Shown piece by piece: positions 33,331 through 45,714 of a DNA stretch of 64,000 nucleotides. Source of the DNA: Hermetia illucens (lineage: Eukaryota > Arthropoda > Insecta > Diptera > Stratiomyidae); contig NC_051852.1 of NCBI RefSeq assembly GCF_905115235.1, positions 134,464,027 through 134,528,026 of the forward strand, read 5' to 3'. The notes beneath the pieces were generated by a model that worked only from the letters and a program-made list of their open reading frames with translations, searched no databases and was not told where the DNA came from. Position 1 is the stretch's first letter, and the number at the start of each line of letters is the position of its first letter. Made by a program: the position numbers and the translations under genes.

Positions 33331-36149
33331 ATTATTGACCTACTCTGTATATTAAGATTTAAAAACTCCAGTGGGCAGCAGGACCCGTAGAGCGTATGGA
33401 CAACAGGAGAGTTTTGAGACGCCTACTCAAAGGTAAGATCAAAGGGAAGCGTTACACGATTCTCCGTTTCCGAAAACGGAGTACGCATTCGCTTTATCCA
33501 GAAACAAGTAGGGAAACCGGAAGCTGGGCGCTTCATTTATGTAAGGTTTTATGTATTTCTTATATAAAATTATTTCAGTTGACATTTGTTCCATTTGTAG
33601 TTAGCACATAATGTATATGCATATGCGCCACCTTTGACCTACTATAACTTTGTTAGTAACAATGCGAGTCCAACCAAACCACCTCAGTTTAGCATTGAAA
33701 AGTATAAATCGGGATCTTTAATTTGAAATCCCACATAACTATACTTGGTAGAAAAAGAACCACTTTAAGTTTCACAAAGCTACTGCATCATAGTTCCCAC
33801 CTTCCTAACAAATTTAGTGTCAATTGTTACATCCGTTTCTGATAAAAGTGCTAATGACAGACAGGCGGTAGACTGATTTTGTTTTACACAAGACTTTAAA
33901 AAGGAGCAGAAAACTTGGCGATGCCAAGAACCGACATTGGACTGTAGTACCATTGACGAAGAAGATGGTGGTCTAACCTTTTCAATAACGCAATTGAAGA
34001 AATCTCCGAACCAGAGGGTTTGGTTTCAGCCTCTGTGCTTACCAGAACTCTAGATGCCGTGGAATGAAGAAAGAGATGGCAAAAATCAAATGCAACTGCA
34101 AAAAAGCAAGCTATAAATGCTGCACCGAATCCAACTTTGACAGTGTTAAATTGCGTGACTTAAGTGGTCAATTATAAATACCAAAACGAGATTTTGTACG
34201 ACTACGAAATGATTCATTCGATACCGAATATTCACATAAAACGCCGTGGACGCATTTGCCTCTCAAAAGCCAACCATTGATTCCCTGAACGACAAATTAG
34301 AAGATTTTGAACGTTAACAGAGTTATCAAAACTACTGATTGATGCCAATTCCACAATTAATCTTTCTCTATCAAGCTGATGAAGTTACACTTTTATACCG
34401 ACCACATTTTGCACGAAACTTTCAAAATTTGAATGGACCTTTGACTTAGGTTCATTGCAAAGTCTCTAGTTTGATTGTCACATATACATACTTTATTCAA
34501 GTGATAAAAATTGCGTCTCTAGAATAAGCTTACAGTTAATTTTAGTATCTAATTCTAAATTATATTCAAGAACTTTCATGCGGAACTTTGCTTAGATTTA
34601 GTTCTTCATATGTCCATCACAGCCATCTTTGTTTTTTCCATTATCTGCTCTTGTTTGCTGAAATTCGGTGGTTTTTGGATGGTATTCATTGCATGTTTTT
34701 TCAGAAATTTGGGGATAGTGGTAGCATTGTGCGTGTGTGGCTTCCTCAAAAATATTTTCGTTTTTGACCAATTGTTTTACAATAACGTCTTATCACAACC
34801 AAATAATACTCCTGATTCACTATCTGAATGTCAGAATTCTGCACGATACCACTGTAATCGACCAAATCCGTGAGTATCTGCTTCTTTTTCGACTGAAAAC
34901 TACATGCTTTTTCGGTCTCGGTATTCGCAGCACGCTATTGACTCGCTTGAGGTCTGAATTGCGTGTCCAATTCATAAACCCACGTCTTGTCTCCAGAAAT
35001 CATGTCCTCGTCATGTAAAATTTAATACAAACTCTTACTTGTAAGAAATCAAAAATACGTACATAGGCAGATGTACTCAACAAGATGCCATTTTTACTAT
35101 AGTTGAGGTATGACACTGAAATTGGAAGGAATGTGAATAGTAGATATAGCAGTCTAAAAAAAAAAATTGAATCAGTAGGAACCCAACGGTGGTAATTCCA
35201 AGCTCTTTTTAATCAAGGTAATATATCAAAATCTAGAGGTTTTTTGCTTTCGTGGTTTGTTCAATCCTTTCATAAAATTCTCTGAATCTTTTTGTTTTGT
35301 TTCCCTTCACTTCACGTTACTATACGTCATTAGTGCGCTTTTTTATCTCGGCCAGTCCACAGTTTATTTCACCCGATTGAAGAATTTCCGGACCTTTGCG
35401 CTTATGACGACTCTATTATGGTTTTCCACTATTGTCTCCAGTTCTATTTCACTCCTGATATCACTGCCCACTGTTCTTCTGCGAGTCCTTGCTACTCCTT
35501 CCACTTTGGAGTTGCCATCAATGTCTGATTATTCTGTGCTCCGACACAAAGGGCTGTGTCGCACATCCGACACCCTCCAATTCTTAACTAGTTCGAAAGT
35601 CTTGCCTGGTGCTGGTTACGAAGGTTGGTGTGTTCCTTCCTTCCTTATTTCTAACTTATTGCTGAAGATAAATTCAAGAATGGACCTCCTCGATTGCTCT
35701 CGCTGCTTCCCCAGATCTCATGCTGGACATTTGAAATTTTTAAGCTCCATAACTTTTTAAAGGGAGGCGATCGCGTGGATTTGAAGAGAGAGGATCTCCT
35801 ACTTTTCCCCCTATGCATCTTTACTCCTCCCGGGAGCTGTTTTCAAAGTTAAAGTCTGTCATTACATCATAATAGCCCGAAATTGAAATGTAACAACCGA
35901 AATTCTTTTTCGGGGTAGGTTTGAAAATTCATTTCACCATGATGGCATCGAAAAAAACCTTCTTTGGGGTGCCGTAACTCTTTAAGGCAGGGGGAGCGAC
36001 ACGTTTTTTCATCGGGGTTGGAAAAGAGAAACCTTCCCCTTATCCTTAACAAACTCTCCGAAGAGGATGACCGGTTTGTGAGAAGTGAAGCGAAGTTTTT
36101 TTTTTATATTCATAGATCCCACCCAATCACTTCACCCCTCAACAACAAG
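33331..36149. other. Gene-free stretch
   Basis: Several unsupported frames (34610-34873 +, 35257-35760 +) occur. Nothing matches a family I recognise. The 35770-36130 part leads directly into the LINE ORF1 and could be its 5' untranslated region. Confidence 0.4.
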
Positions 36150-37000
36150 GGCTGAAATACTCGACAAGACATCGGGACGCGCAGACGGAGAAAAGGAGTC
36201 GTAAAGTAATTCAACGGAGATAGGAACACAGAATATACCACGCAGTGCTATAATTGCGGAAAGAGGCACAGTGGAAACTGGCGAAACTAACCAAATGGTT
36301 TCGAATATAAGCCGAGTGGAAGGGCTGTCAACTATTCTGGCGCAAGCTGAAGAGGAAAGGCTTATTAAGAAATGCTCGGCAGTTGTAAAGCGCATGGGAT
36401 CTGCGACGTTCCTCTAGAAAAACGTCAGCAAAGGTGTGAAAAACGGGCTAATGGAACTGGAGGAGCTCCTGGACAGGATTTATTATTATAAGCGGACATG
36501 GAGAGAAAGAGAAAATCCGCAGGATATAGAAACAAGCGCGTCTCCCAACGAGAACACTACGAGTACCAAACGGATCGCAGACAGCCCATTGCAGAGCGAA
36601 CTGGGGAAAAAACGAAAGGAGCAAGGAACATCTGAAGGAGACTTCACTCAGGTACCCTCCAGGGTTCAAAAGAAGAAGGTGAAGAGGAACAAGAGACAAC
36701 ACGTCGCGCCATCAGAAAAACCTCTACCTAAAATTAAGGCGGACACGAAGAGCGGAGCACCAAAAGAAAAGGTGGAGAGACAAAGGAGGACTAGACCGCC
36801 AGCTTTGCTTATTAAGCCGACGGAAGGCAAGATCTTTGCGGAAGTTCTCAGCGAAATCCGTTACAAGATTTAATCCGAAGATAACGGAGCAGAAGTGTCT
36901 TCCATTCGTAAAACAAACGGTGGTGGAGTCCTAGTCGAGCTAGGCCTGAAGACAATAAATATGGATGGATGGGGTTCGTCAGCAGCTCTATTTAAACACC
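36150..37000 (+). mobile_element. LINE ORF1 (gag-like), R1/LOA-type, truncated
   Basis: The frame 36436-36873 plus flanking stretches encode a LINE ORF1: an N-terminal helical part (KNVSKGVKNGLMELEELLD), a long Lys/Arg/Glu-rich linker, then the conserved block LLIKPTEGKIFAEVLSEIR followed, after a stop, by VSSIRKTNGGGVLVELG. This block precedes the zinc knuckles in ORF1 proteins of R1 and LOA type LINEs. In-frame stops around 36415 and 36871 break it, and ORF2 is absent downstream. Confidence 0.65.
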
Positions 37001-37453
37001 GGGGATCTCTCTTCAGACAACATTGCCGAAGAGATGCTAAGAAATGCTGACAGGTGGAGCCGTTTTCCTATTACATTCGGGTCCTTCTCGTTGCTAAGAA
37101 GATAGAACTCGATCGATGGAGGAGTCGGATGGCAGGGGTTTCCTGGAACTGACAGTTCTCTCCCACTTCTCCCCTCCCGTTAGTGAAAGAAATTCCCTGA
37201 TTTGAAGTCCGGAAACTAGCCCCTCCCCCCTAAAATGTACTGGAATGGTGTGAGGCCACTTTCTGCTTTTAAAAAATCAGGACCTCAAATTTGAAAACTA
37301 CGCACTGTTTGTAGGTTATAAATAAAAATTTCTGAATTATTGGAATAAGACACAATGAAACGCACTTTAGCGAATTACAAGGAATAGTGGCACCCCCTCT
37401 TATACTAAAATTTACTTAAGGATTAATGTGTACTTAATAATGTCGCTATAAAC

Positions 37454-37750
37454 CTACCCTTTTTGGTTGGTTTCCTTCCCGGTCTCCACCGACTTCTTTG
37501 GCAAATAACTTTTCTCTAAATTGATACCAGAACAACACAAAGACTGATCATGCCACTTCAAGCAACATTGTCGCATATCTTCGAGAACATCTAAGCACGA
37601 GCCTTCTTGGTAATTGTTCTCTAAGGGGGAAACATAGAAATTACATAAGCACAGGCAGCTAACTTATCTCAATTCTTTATAGTCACCTTTTAAGCAAGAT
37701 TGAATCCGACAAGCGTTTGCCTTACACGGGTCTTTTCGGTTCTTGGACAT
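37454..37750 (-). CDS. Cmc4: CMC4 homologue, CX9C mitochondrial protein, 2 exons
   Basis: Exon 1 (37750-37687) and exon 2 (37620-37454) join in phase 1 across a 66-base intron (donor GTGACT, acceptor CCCCCTTAG) to give 76 residues. It begins MSKNRKDPCKANACRIQSC; Cys9-x9-Cys19 and Cys30-x9-Cys40 form the twin CX9C pair, with the extra Cys14, Cys41, Cys50 and Cys51 typical of CMC4 (human 68 residues; KDPC start and the RQCC and CCSG positions match). It should reside in the mitochondrial intermembrane space, folded by Mia40. Its precise role is not settled. Neither exon is long enough to stand out as an open frame. A minus-strand frame of another protein stops 21 bases before its ATG. Confidence 0.85.
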
Positions 37751-37771
37751 AAATTAAGATAAACTGGTTGC

Positions 37772-38420
37772 TCACAACTCCCACAACTTTATCTTAATTT
37801 CCCGGGGCTCACCAATGAAACTGTGCAGCAACTTTTGTCGAAATCCGTAAACATAACCTTTTGTTGTGACAAATAAATTGAAATTGGAAATATTCATAAT
37901 TTTTTCAATTGGAAAAGGACTTGAAGAGAAATGTGTCAACGGTAAATTTTCAGAAGTAGATGTCACTGTATATCTACTAAGTAAATTCACATTTCAAGGC
38001 GAAATTAACTCAATCTCCGAACCATTTGAGACATTTTGCTGTTGTGAGAAAAGAAGAAGACGAACTTTTAAGGAATTTACAATTTAAGGGTCAAGGGGCA
38101 AATTTAAATGGTTTCAGTAAAATTGTTCCGTTTGGATTCACGATTTGGATGGTGTTATAAACATTTCCAGTGAAAAAATCATGAAAATTATAGTAGACAA
38201 AGGAATGTTCTTAATTTTCTGTATATCTTGTCCCCAACCCCCAAATTCAATATGAGCCAACTGTTCCTCGACAGTGATCTGATCGGATGCAGTTTCTATA
38301 GATGTGCTATTTATTCGTATACAGAAATCCTTTCTGCCGTAAAGATAATACCTAAAATAATCGTGAAGAACAAGGAACATTTCAAACGATTGATCAACAG
38401 AGAGGTTAGTTTTCATCCTG
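37772..38420 (-). pseudogene. Unidentified coding sequence upstream of CMC4, possibly broken
   Basis: The minus strand holds protein-like stretches: 38420-38150 (DQSFEMFLVLHDYFRYY, HIEFGGWGQDIQ), an overlapping frame with YNTIQIVNPNGTILLKP (about 38160-38100), then a strong acceptor (TCTTTTCTCACAACAG, ending 38039) leading into QNVSNGSEIELISP, a TGA at 37996-37994, and a further 72 open codons (TSTSENLPLTHFSSSPF, TTKGYVYGFRQKLLHSF, IKIKLWEL). The pieces could be exons of one fast-evolving gene with a stop or a sequencing error, or a decaying gene. I do not recognise the protein. It ends 21 bases before the CMC4 ATG on the same strand, so CMC4 may be expressed as its second cistron. A LINE lies directly upstream. 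Confidence 0.4.
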
Positions 38421-38429
38421 GTTCCTCCT

Positions 38430-40560
38430 GCATTCATCATCAACGGCGCAACAACGGGTATCCGGTCTAGGCTTGCCTTAATGAGGAACTCCAGAAATTT
38501 CGGGTTTCCGCCGAGGTCTACCAATTCGATATCCCTAAAAGCTGTCTGACGTCCTGACCTACGCCATCGTTCCATCTCAGGCAGGGTCTGCCTCGTCTTC
38601 TTTTTCTACCATAGATATTGCCCTTATAGACTTTCCAAGGTGGATCATCCTTATCCATACTGATTAAGTGACCCGCCCACCGTAACCTATTGAGCCGGAT
38701 TTTATCCACAACGGGACGGTCATGGTATCGCTTATAGATTTCGTCCTTATGTAGGCTACAAAATCGTCCATCCTCATGTAGGGGGCCAAAAATTCTTCGG
38801 AGGATTCTTCTCTCGAACGCGACCAAGAGTTCACAATTTTTCTTGCTAAGGACCCAAGTCTCCGAGGAATACATGAGGACTGGCAAGATCATTGTCTTGT
38901 ACAGTAAGAGCTTTGACCCTATGGTGAGACAGTTTTTGCAAGCTGAAATAGGCCTGTTGGCTGTCAACAACCGTGCGCGGATTTCTTCATCGTAGCTGTT
39001 ATCGGTTGTGATTGTCGACCCTAGATAGGCGAAACTATCAACGGTCGCAAAGTTATAGTCTCCTATCTTTGTTCTTCCCGTTTGACCAGTGCGGTTTGAT
39101 GTTGTTGGTTGTCGGTGCTGACGTTGCAACCATATTCTTTGTCTTGCCTTCATTGATGTGCAGCCCAAGATCTCGCGTCGATTGTCGGCTGCTCGATCTG
39201 GATGAAGGCAGTTTGTACGTCTCGGGTCGTTCCTCCCATGATGTCGATATCTTCAGCATAGGTCAGTAGTTGGGTAGACTTAACGAGGATCATACCCCTC
39301 GCATTTACCACAACATCACGGATCACTTTTTCCAGGGCCAGGTTAAAAAGGACGCATGATAGGGCATCCCCTTGGCTATGCTATCATAAGCGGCTTTAAA
39401 GTCGATCAAAAGATGGTGCAACTAATCTCCATATTCCAACAGTTTTTCCACCGCTTGCCGCAGAGAGAAAATCTGATCTGTTGCTGATTTGTCTGGAGTG
39501 ATGCCTCTTTGGTATGGGTCAATGATGTCCTGGGCGTATGGGGCTATCCGGCCTAGCAAGATAGCGGAGAATATCTTATAGATGGTACTCAGCAACGTGA
39601 TACCTCTATAATTACTGCACTGTGTGATATCTCCCTTTTTATGTATGAGACAGATAATGCCTCTTTGCCAGTCGTCAGGCGTTGATTTGCTGTCCCAAAC
39701 CTTCAGCACAATTTGATGAACCACTTGGTGTAATCAGTTGCCTCCATATTTAACAGATTCGGCTGTATTTCCATCGGCTCCTGGCGACTTATGATTTTTC
39801 AGCCGATGAATTGCAAGGACTGTTTCTTCTATGCTTGGTGGTGGCAGTATTTGTCCGTCGTTTTCAGTTGGCGGGACCTCCAACTCGCCGATGTTCTGGT
39901 TGTTCAGTAGTTCATCAAAGCACTCAACCTATCGCTCAGAAATGCCCATTCTGTCGGAACTCAGATTTCCCTCTTTGTCTCGGCAGGATGAGCATCGAGG
40001 TGTATAAGGCTTCAGCCTGCTGACTTGTTGGTAAAACTTGCGCTCCTGGTGCGGTTGATCCCTGTACTTTTCGAGTTCACAGACTTGTTGGTTCTCTCAG
40101 GCTTCCTTTTTCCGTCTGTGAAGTCGCTTCTCTGCTCGCCGGAGTTCATGATAAGTCGGTATGCAGCATTCTTTCGTTCTATTGCTAGCTTACATTCATC
40201 GTTAAATTAGCCGTTCCGACTTTTTTTGAGGCTGGGGCCAAGTATGTTTGTGGCTGTATTTATGATAACGTTTTTCAGGTGATTGTGAATATCATTTGTT
40301 GATACTTCATCTCCAGGATCTCTGTTGACTGCGGGTATTGCGGAGAGCTGTGCTGTGGATGGCTTCAGTGTTAACTCCCACCTGATTGTCAGAGGGGATT
40401 TTGGGTCGTGTTGTTATTCGAGCTCGAGATAATGGTCCGAGTCTATATTGCTCCGACTTTAGTGACTCGTCCTTCCTCCTTTTACAAACAGATTTTGGGA
40501 CGTCATTGGCAATGTAATGCTCGGACATACAGTTCTTTGCAGTTAGGGTAAATTATAGTG
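38430..40560 (-). mobile_element. LINE, long degenerate copy without endonuclease
   Basis: On the minus strand: a pre-RT linker (about 40530-39780), RT at 39724-39422 (DDWQRGIICLIHKKGDI, CSNYRGITLLSTIYKIFS), the catalytic part near 39260 (TYADDIDIMGGTTRDV), and a C-terminal segment 39168-38518 (SFAYLGSTITTDNSYDEEIR, ILPVLMYSSETWVLSKK, NRLRWAGHLISMD, RGRPCLRWNDGV). The C-terminal 216-residue frame is still open, but the RT is interrupted by frameshifts. The same family recurs at 28730-29130. The clade (RTE, CR1 or Jockey side) is not resolved. It inserts immediately upstream of the unidentified CMC4-linked frames. Confidence 0.85.
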
Positions 40561-41114
40561 CCTTCCTTTAACCTGCCATTGGCGAACGTCGGCCTAATGA
40601 TAGTAACGTATATCTACATGAGCTTCGAGTCCCCCTCTCGAGGCATCTGTTTGCATCTTTGAGGAGAAGAGTACTAGCATGCGTTCCAACCTCTTACCTT
40701 ATTTAGTCCTGAAATATACAACCTCGTAAAAAACCTCGCCCAAGCTAGAGGAAGCGAACGAGCGGTTTCCGGAGGGTATTCTTGCACGATAGCCAAAAAT
40801 TAAATTAAAATGAAAAAAAAAAAATCTTTAACGATAAATATTCAAAACAAAATTTTATTCGGAGAGTTTACGACTTTACTTTCTTTTTATAATAACTTAT
40901 CATTTATTGGATAACTGACAAGAGACAAGGGACTTTCTTTCTCAAGTAAGCACAACTCCGTATTGAATAATATTTTACTTTATATGTTTAAATTAAAAAT
41001 AAAATCTTAACAAATACTATCAATATATTCTTTGATTTTTTTCGAGGAAACGAAATTGAAAAATTCAAAACATAAAAGACAATAATTATTACAGAATAAT
41101 AATATAAAAAAATC
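40561..41114. other. 3' flank of Pds5
   Basis: AT-rich sequence with several TTTATT and TTTTATTT motifs (AATAAA on the minus strand, for example near 40853 and 41000) that could end the Pds5 mRNA. No gene seen. Confidence 0.4.
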
Positions 41115-44100
41115 TTAATCTTTAAAAGGGCTCCTAACTCTTTTCGCTGCAGGTTCTAGGTTCTCATCTGTGTCCTCTATACTATCCATATCGTCCATTG
41201 ATACTGCTGTTGTCTGTTGGAAAGAAAAAATCCGTGTTTTGTTAGGAATAGAAAGTTGGCCGGCTGTTGTACAGTCGAAGGAGAGCTTACCTGCGCATTA
41301 GTCTGATCTATACTGCTCTCTGAAATCTTTCTGTTCTGTGTTCGCTTCCTGTCACCGCCCCCAATGTACGGCAAGCCGGGCTTTTTCGCTGCTGGTGCTT
41401 GCGAGTACATTTCCAGTGGTATGTAGATTTTATGGTTTACGAAGGTTTCCGGCTGTGCTTGGAAATACATGGAAGGTATCCTGGCGTCTAGCGGGAACTC
41501 CCGAATATCATAGGCGGTGGCTCGTTGGTTTATTAAGTTCATGGCAATGTCGCAAATTGCCCACATTTTCTGCAGAGAGTCGCAAAAAGGAACTTGTAAT
41601 TATCAGAGGAAGTTCAATTTCAATTTCCAAATGACTTACATGATTGGTTGAATCATCATCCGCCATAAAGGCGTCCTTGTGGTTTTTCATCCGGTCAACG
41701 ATGTTTTTGTAGAATCCAGAACAGAAGAATTCTTTGTTTGTTATGAGGGGCTCTAGTATCAGCCAAAGACATTTCTCTACGGCTTTCAGTTGCGCCTTGT
41801 CTTCGTGATTTGTGAACTCTGGATCGTGTGTTAAAACTGGTACGGCAAACACTAGCATATAGTCAGGGAGAATGTGAGGTAATTGGCTCATCGCGCGCTC
41901 AACTGAAATCGACATAAATATTAAAGTTCTCTCTCGATGTATTCTGTTGGTATCATTACCTGTAGCAAAAGTTTTAACATATTCCCGCCTTCTATTCACA
42001 TCAGTCTCTATGTATGTCTTAAGTAATTGTGCTAGCCTGCAAGGAAAATGGCACATGTAATGTTTTTTACTGCTAGTTGGAGGCTGAAAATTAGTACCTT
42101 CTATCAGTCTCCCGTCCACCTAAGGCGTAATAGCCCATAAAGTCTAGGGGCAGGCATTTATGTGGGATTCCTTTATTCAACCCTTTGTGTAGTTTCTTTG
42201 CGAAGATTTCCCGCACTTCCGGTACTGCGTCATTCTGAAAAGAACAATTAAATATCCGTGCTTTCAGGAAAGGGACTTTAGGCTTACCATGAGGTTAGAT
42301 AAGTGATAAAACTGTTCGGCAGTGAATTGATCGCCAACTCCTTTCTGTTCGCATATTTTCAACATGGCCTTGCCGGCACTTAATCGGAGCCACGATGCTT
42401 CCGCAGGCGATACATGCCCCAATTGTAATAGATCACCTTTTTGCTTGATGAAGGCATCAACCATACGGAATGTCTTTTGTGCAGATAAAACATCATTTTT
42501 CAAGCCCACCAACCAGCGGGCCATCGTTTTCATGCCTTCCACCTGACATCTCGTGGAGTATGGAAGTTGATCCTCTTCACACCAATCACCACTAGGCAGG
42601 TCGGCTCGGTTTGGAGGTACATCTTTAACAAGTAGCTCTTTGACGATTCGTCGTGAGATTAAGTTCTTAATTTGAGTCATGAATCTCTCCGGCATATTGT
42701 ACGCTATGTGGCCAAGACATACGATTGCCGTCCGATAGTTCTCATTCTCATTGTTGAGGGTATGTTTGAAGGACTCGACGATATCAGGGAATATATCACA
42801 CACATCTGAACGTTCGGACGACTGTGTATTCACAAACATACAACGCACAGCGTGTTTTGCTTGTTTCGGGGTTCCGGATATAGCGAATTCCTTGCAAATT
42901 GGAGCAATTTCTTGAAGAACTTCTGGCTGAGAGTCAATCAATGGTTTGTACCGGCCTAAGTAGGTGAAAGCTTTTAGAATGTATGGTGCCGCGTAGTCGA
43001 CGTCGAAACTGAGTAGCGCAATCATATGACGTAGTATTGTCTCATGTTGAAAATGAGCTGAGAAAACGTATGCCAAAACCTGCAATCCAAATTCTAATTA
43101 ACTGAAACCATCCAAAATTAGTGAATTTAGCACTCACGCTTAGTAGCTTTAAGCCTCTTTCCCCAGCTGACTCTGGTGGCAATCCAACCTCATTGACTAC
43201 CCGTCCTCCTTGTATACATTCTTCAATCAACCTGCAGAGAAATGACACTTCTGGAATAAGTCAAATTGATATGGAGAAACATTTCTCACCCGACGAGGAT
43301 CTCAATCGAACTCTGGTCAACCATAACTGAAGCGATTCGCTCTAGCAGCATTTTCACCGTGTTATAGTACAAATTGGTCATAATTGGATTGCCTAATTTC
43401 TTAAGTACGCATGACATTGTGTCGGCACATTCTTTACATGATACATCGCGCTTCAAGATAGTTTCCATACCGCGTAGTAAAGCAGGGTCCTTTTTCATAT
43501 TCGTACTGAACTTGTTCAAGAACTCTTGAGCCTTTATAGGGTCCGGTAATTGCCTGAAAGGAGAATGGATTGTAAGCCGGAACCTAATGACCCAAAAACA
43601 GTGCTACAACTCACTTTGATATCATTACACATTTGGTGTTCATTTCTTTTTGTATTTTGGACGTGATGTCTTTCGAACGATGCAATTTTATCCAATCTGA
43701 TACCATTTTTCGCACTTTCAACTGATTTTTCTGCAGTTCAATGAAAGCTTTGGTCGCATTTTCGTCAATTGTGCCCAAAAGTTGATACAATTTCTTCATT
43801 CGACACTCTGCTGGCAATTGGTAAGGAACTAAACACGTAATCAGGAGGCGCTCAACTAGCAGTCTGTCTTCAATTCCGGTCATATAGTAGCCATGGAGGA
43901 TTTTATCTTTAATCCAATTTACAGCCTTCTTGGTCGCCTCTGGGACATTTGAATCGCTCAAATACTTCTTATATATCATCGCCAGTCCATTCATTGCTTC
44001 CTTCCTAATTTTAAATTTCTTATCTAATGTTCGTTCCTTGACGAAGTCTAGTAAATCTTCCGATTCGGAGACAATTTGAAAGTCCCGCTTGGCAGTCTCT

Positions 44101-45464
44101 ACAATTGCCATGACAACTTCGTATCGAACTGTTTCGTCGGAGTCGTGTTGACGCACCTTCAGAGTTTCAATGATTTCTTTCCGCAGGTGTGGTTGGTTAA
44201 GTAGAAAATGCATCGTGCTCTGTACACATTTGATACGAATTGGTACGGCTATGTCGTAGAATCGTCCGAGGAATTGACGCCAAAGTGCCGTGTGACGTTT
44301 TGATAAATTTGAGTCTTTTTCGGAGAACATCCGTGCGAGGAGAGCTACAGCCTCTGTAGGGGCACACAGAAAGCAATGTTTACATTTGTTTCGATAGAGG
44401 GAAAACGGTCGTTTTACTTACTTAATCGTTCTGCTTCGTTTGCCGACTTCAACTTACATTCTAGCTGAGGCAAAACGGACAACAGAATGTTTGAGCTTAT
44501 TATATTCAGCTCGTAAATGAGATCATATACTTTCGATGTTATTGCGTAACTTTTATCCATTTTATCCATAATCAAGACTTGATTAAAGAACTGATACAAA
44601 GAAAGAGAAAAAGGAACTTATTTAGTGAACGGTCCTTGCATTCTTGACATCATCCTGAATACTCACTAATTGAATGTAGGTTTCTAACGTATCACTCGTC
44701 TTCATTATCAATTCTCTAGCCAAGAAATACGCATTCTTCCTTTGAGACTTGTTCGGCTCAACAATATTTATAAGAATAATATCTAATAGTTCATTTGACA
44801 CATTATCTGACTCCGTAATCAGCGGACAAAAAATATCAAGAATGAAATTTTTCACCTTGCCGCTGTGTTCATCACTGAATAGAGGAAACGTAGAAGTTTA
44901 AAAAGTTCCCGTGAAATTAATCCCTGCTGACAACTTACCTTACAATCTTAAACATCAAAGAAAACAATGAACAGAATATCTCCTGTGCATCCTCAATTTC
45001 AAAGCACATATTGAATGACTTGACGTACGCAAGATTTTCCAATAAATAGAAATATCTTTTGAATGCTGGATCCTTTGGGTCTTTCAGACCGTTTAGTTGT
45101 CGGATCAAGAACAGGAAAATTGTTTTGATTTGCTCTTGATCCTTATACGGTGCTTCTGGAGCGTAGACTCGTAGCACGTCAGCAATACAACAAGCGATCA
45201 GAAGTTGAACATCTTTAGATGAGTGGGTTAGAAAGTGCTCGTCAGCTAAATGGAGCGCCAATGGTATGTATTGCTGATATATTCCATCGTCTTGACCCAT
45301 TGTTTGTAGGGTGTGTGTAAGAGTCTGAGGGGAATGATGTTTTAAATATTAAGCAAACCGGAGTTTTCAACGGGTAGACTGACCTTTAAACGACGAATCA
45401 ACTCATCGGCGCCCAGATCTTCGGTGAGTGGCTTGCAGCCTGGCGGATACGTAATGTCTGCCAT
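41115..45464 (-). CDS. pds5: Cohesin regulator Pds5, complete, 13 coding exons
   Basis: Exons (high to low): 45464-45384, 45324-44939, 44874-44667, 44590-44422, 44353-43615, 43553-43290, 43231-43138, 43079-42288, 42234-42098, 42036-41960, 41902-41640, 41569-41291, 41213-41115. All phases agree, all splice sites are GT-AG, and the sum is 1195 residues, close to fly Pds5. It starts MADITYPPGCKPL. Recognisable Pds5 parts are QVLIMDKMDKSYAITSKVYD, the HEAT-repeat core (WRQFLGRFYDIAVPIRIKC), and GPDVTVIDDIxS-region equivalents near GGWCEEDQLPYSTRCQ; the C terminus is basic, with a KRVRSPFK end. Pds5 binds the cohesin kleisin and works with Wapl, Dalmatian/sororin and Eco acetyltransferase to control cohesin release and sister cohesion in the nucleus. 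A 5' UTR acceptor (CTTCTTTCAG, ending 45495) indicates a further non-coding exon upstream. Confidence 0.95.
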
Positions 45465-45714
45465 TTTCCTAAATTAGATCTCTGCCAGATTTACCTGAAA
45501 GAAGAAAATAAGAAATTTATTGGAGCATGCAAACGATAAAAACAGAGGAAACAACCTAGTCCCAGTGTAGGCCAATTCATTTATCAATTATTTAACAAAA
45601 TATGGAGCTCACGAATATTTTTTCTATAAAATTACAAGGCCACTATCAAGCAAGGCTAAAGGCTGACAGATTCAATGGAAGATGAAAATGGGTTGATTAA
45701 AGATTATAATAATG

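Noticed and set aside
38138-38575. A 145-residue protein starting at 38575
   Set aside because: The first third is the antisense end of the LINE; only sequence below about 38420 could be non-repeat coding.
41508-42119. A single 203-residue exon of Pds5
   Set aside because: The open frame reads through two short introns by chance; splice sites and homology split it into exons 10 and 11 with part of exon 12.
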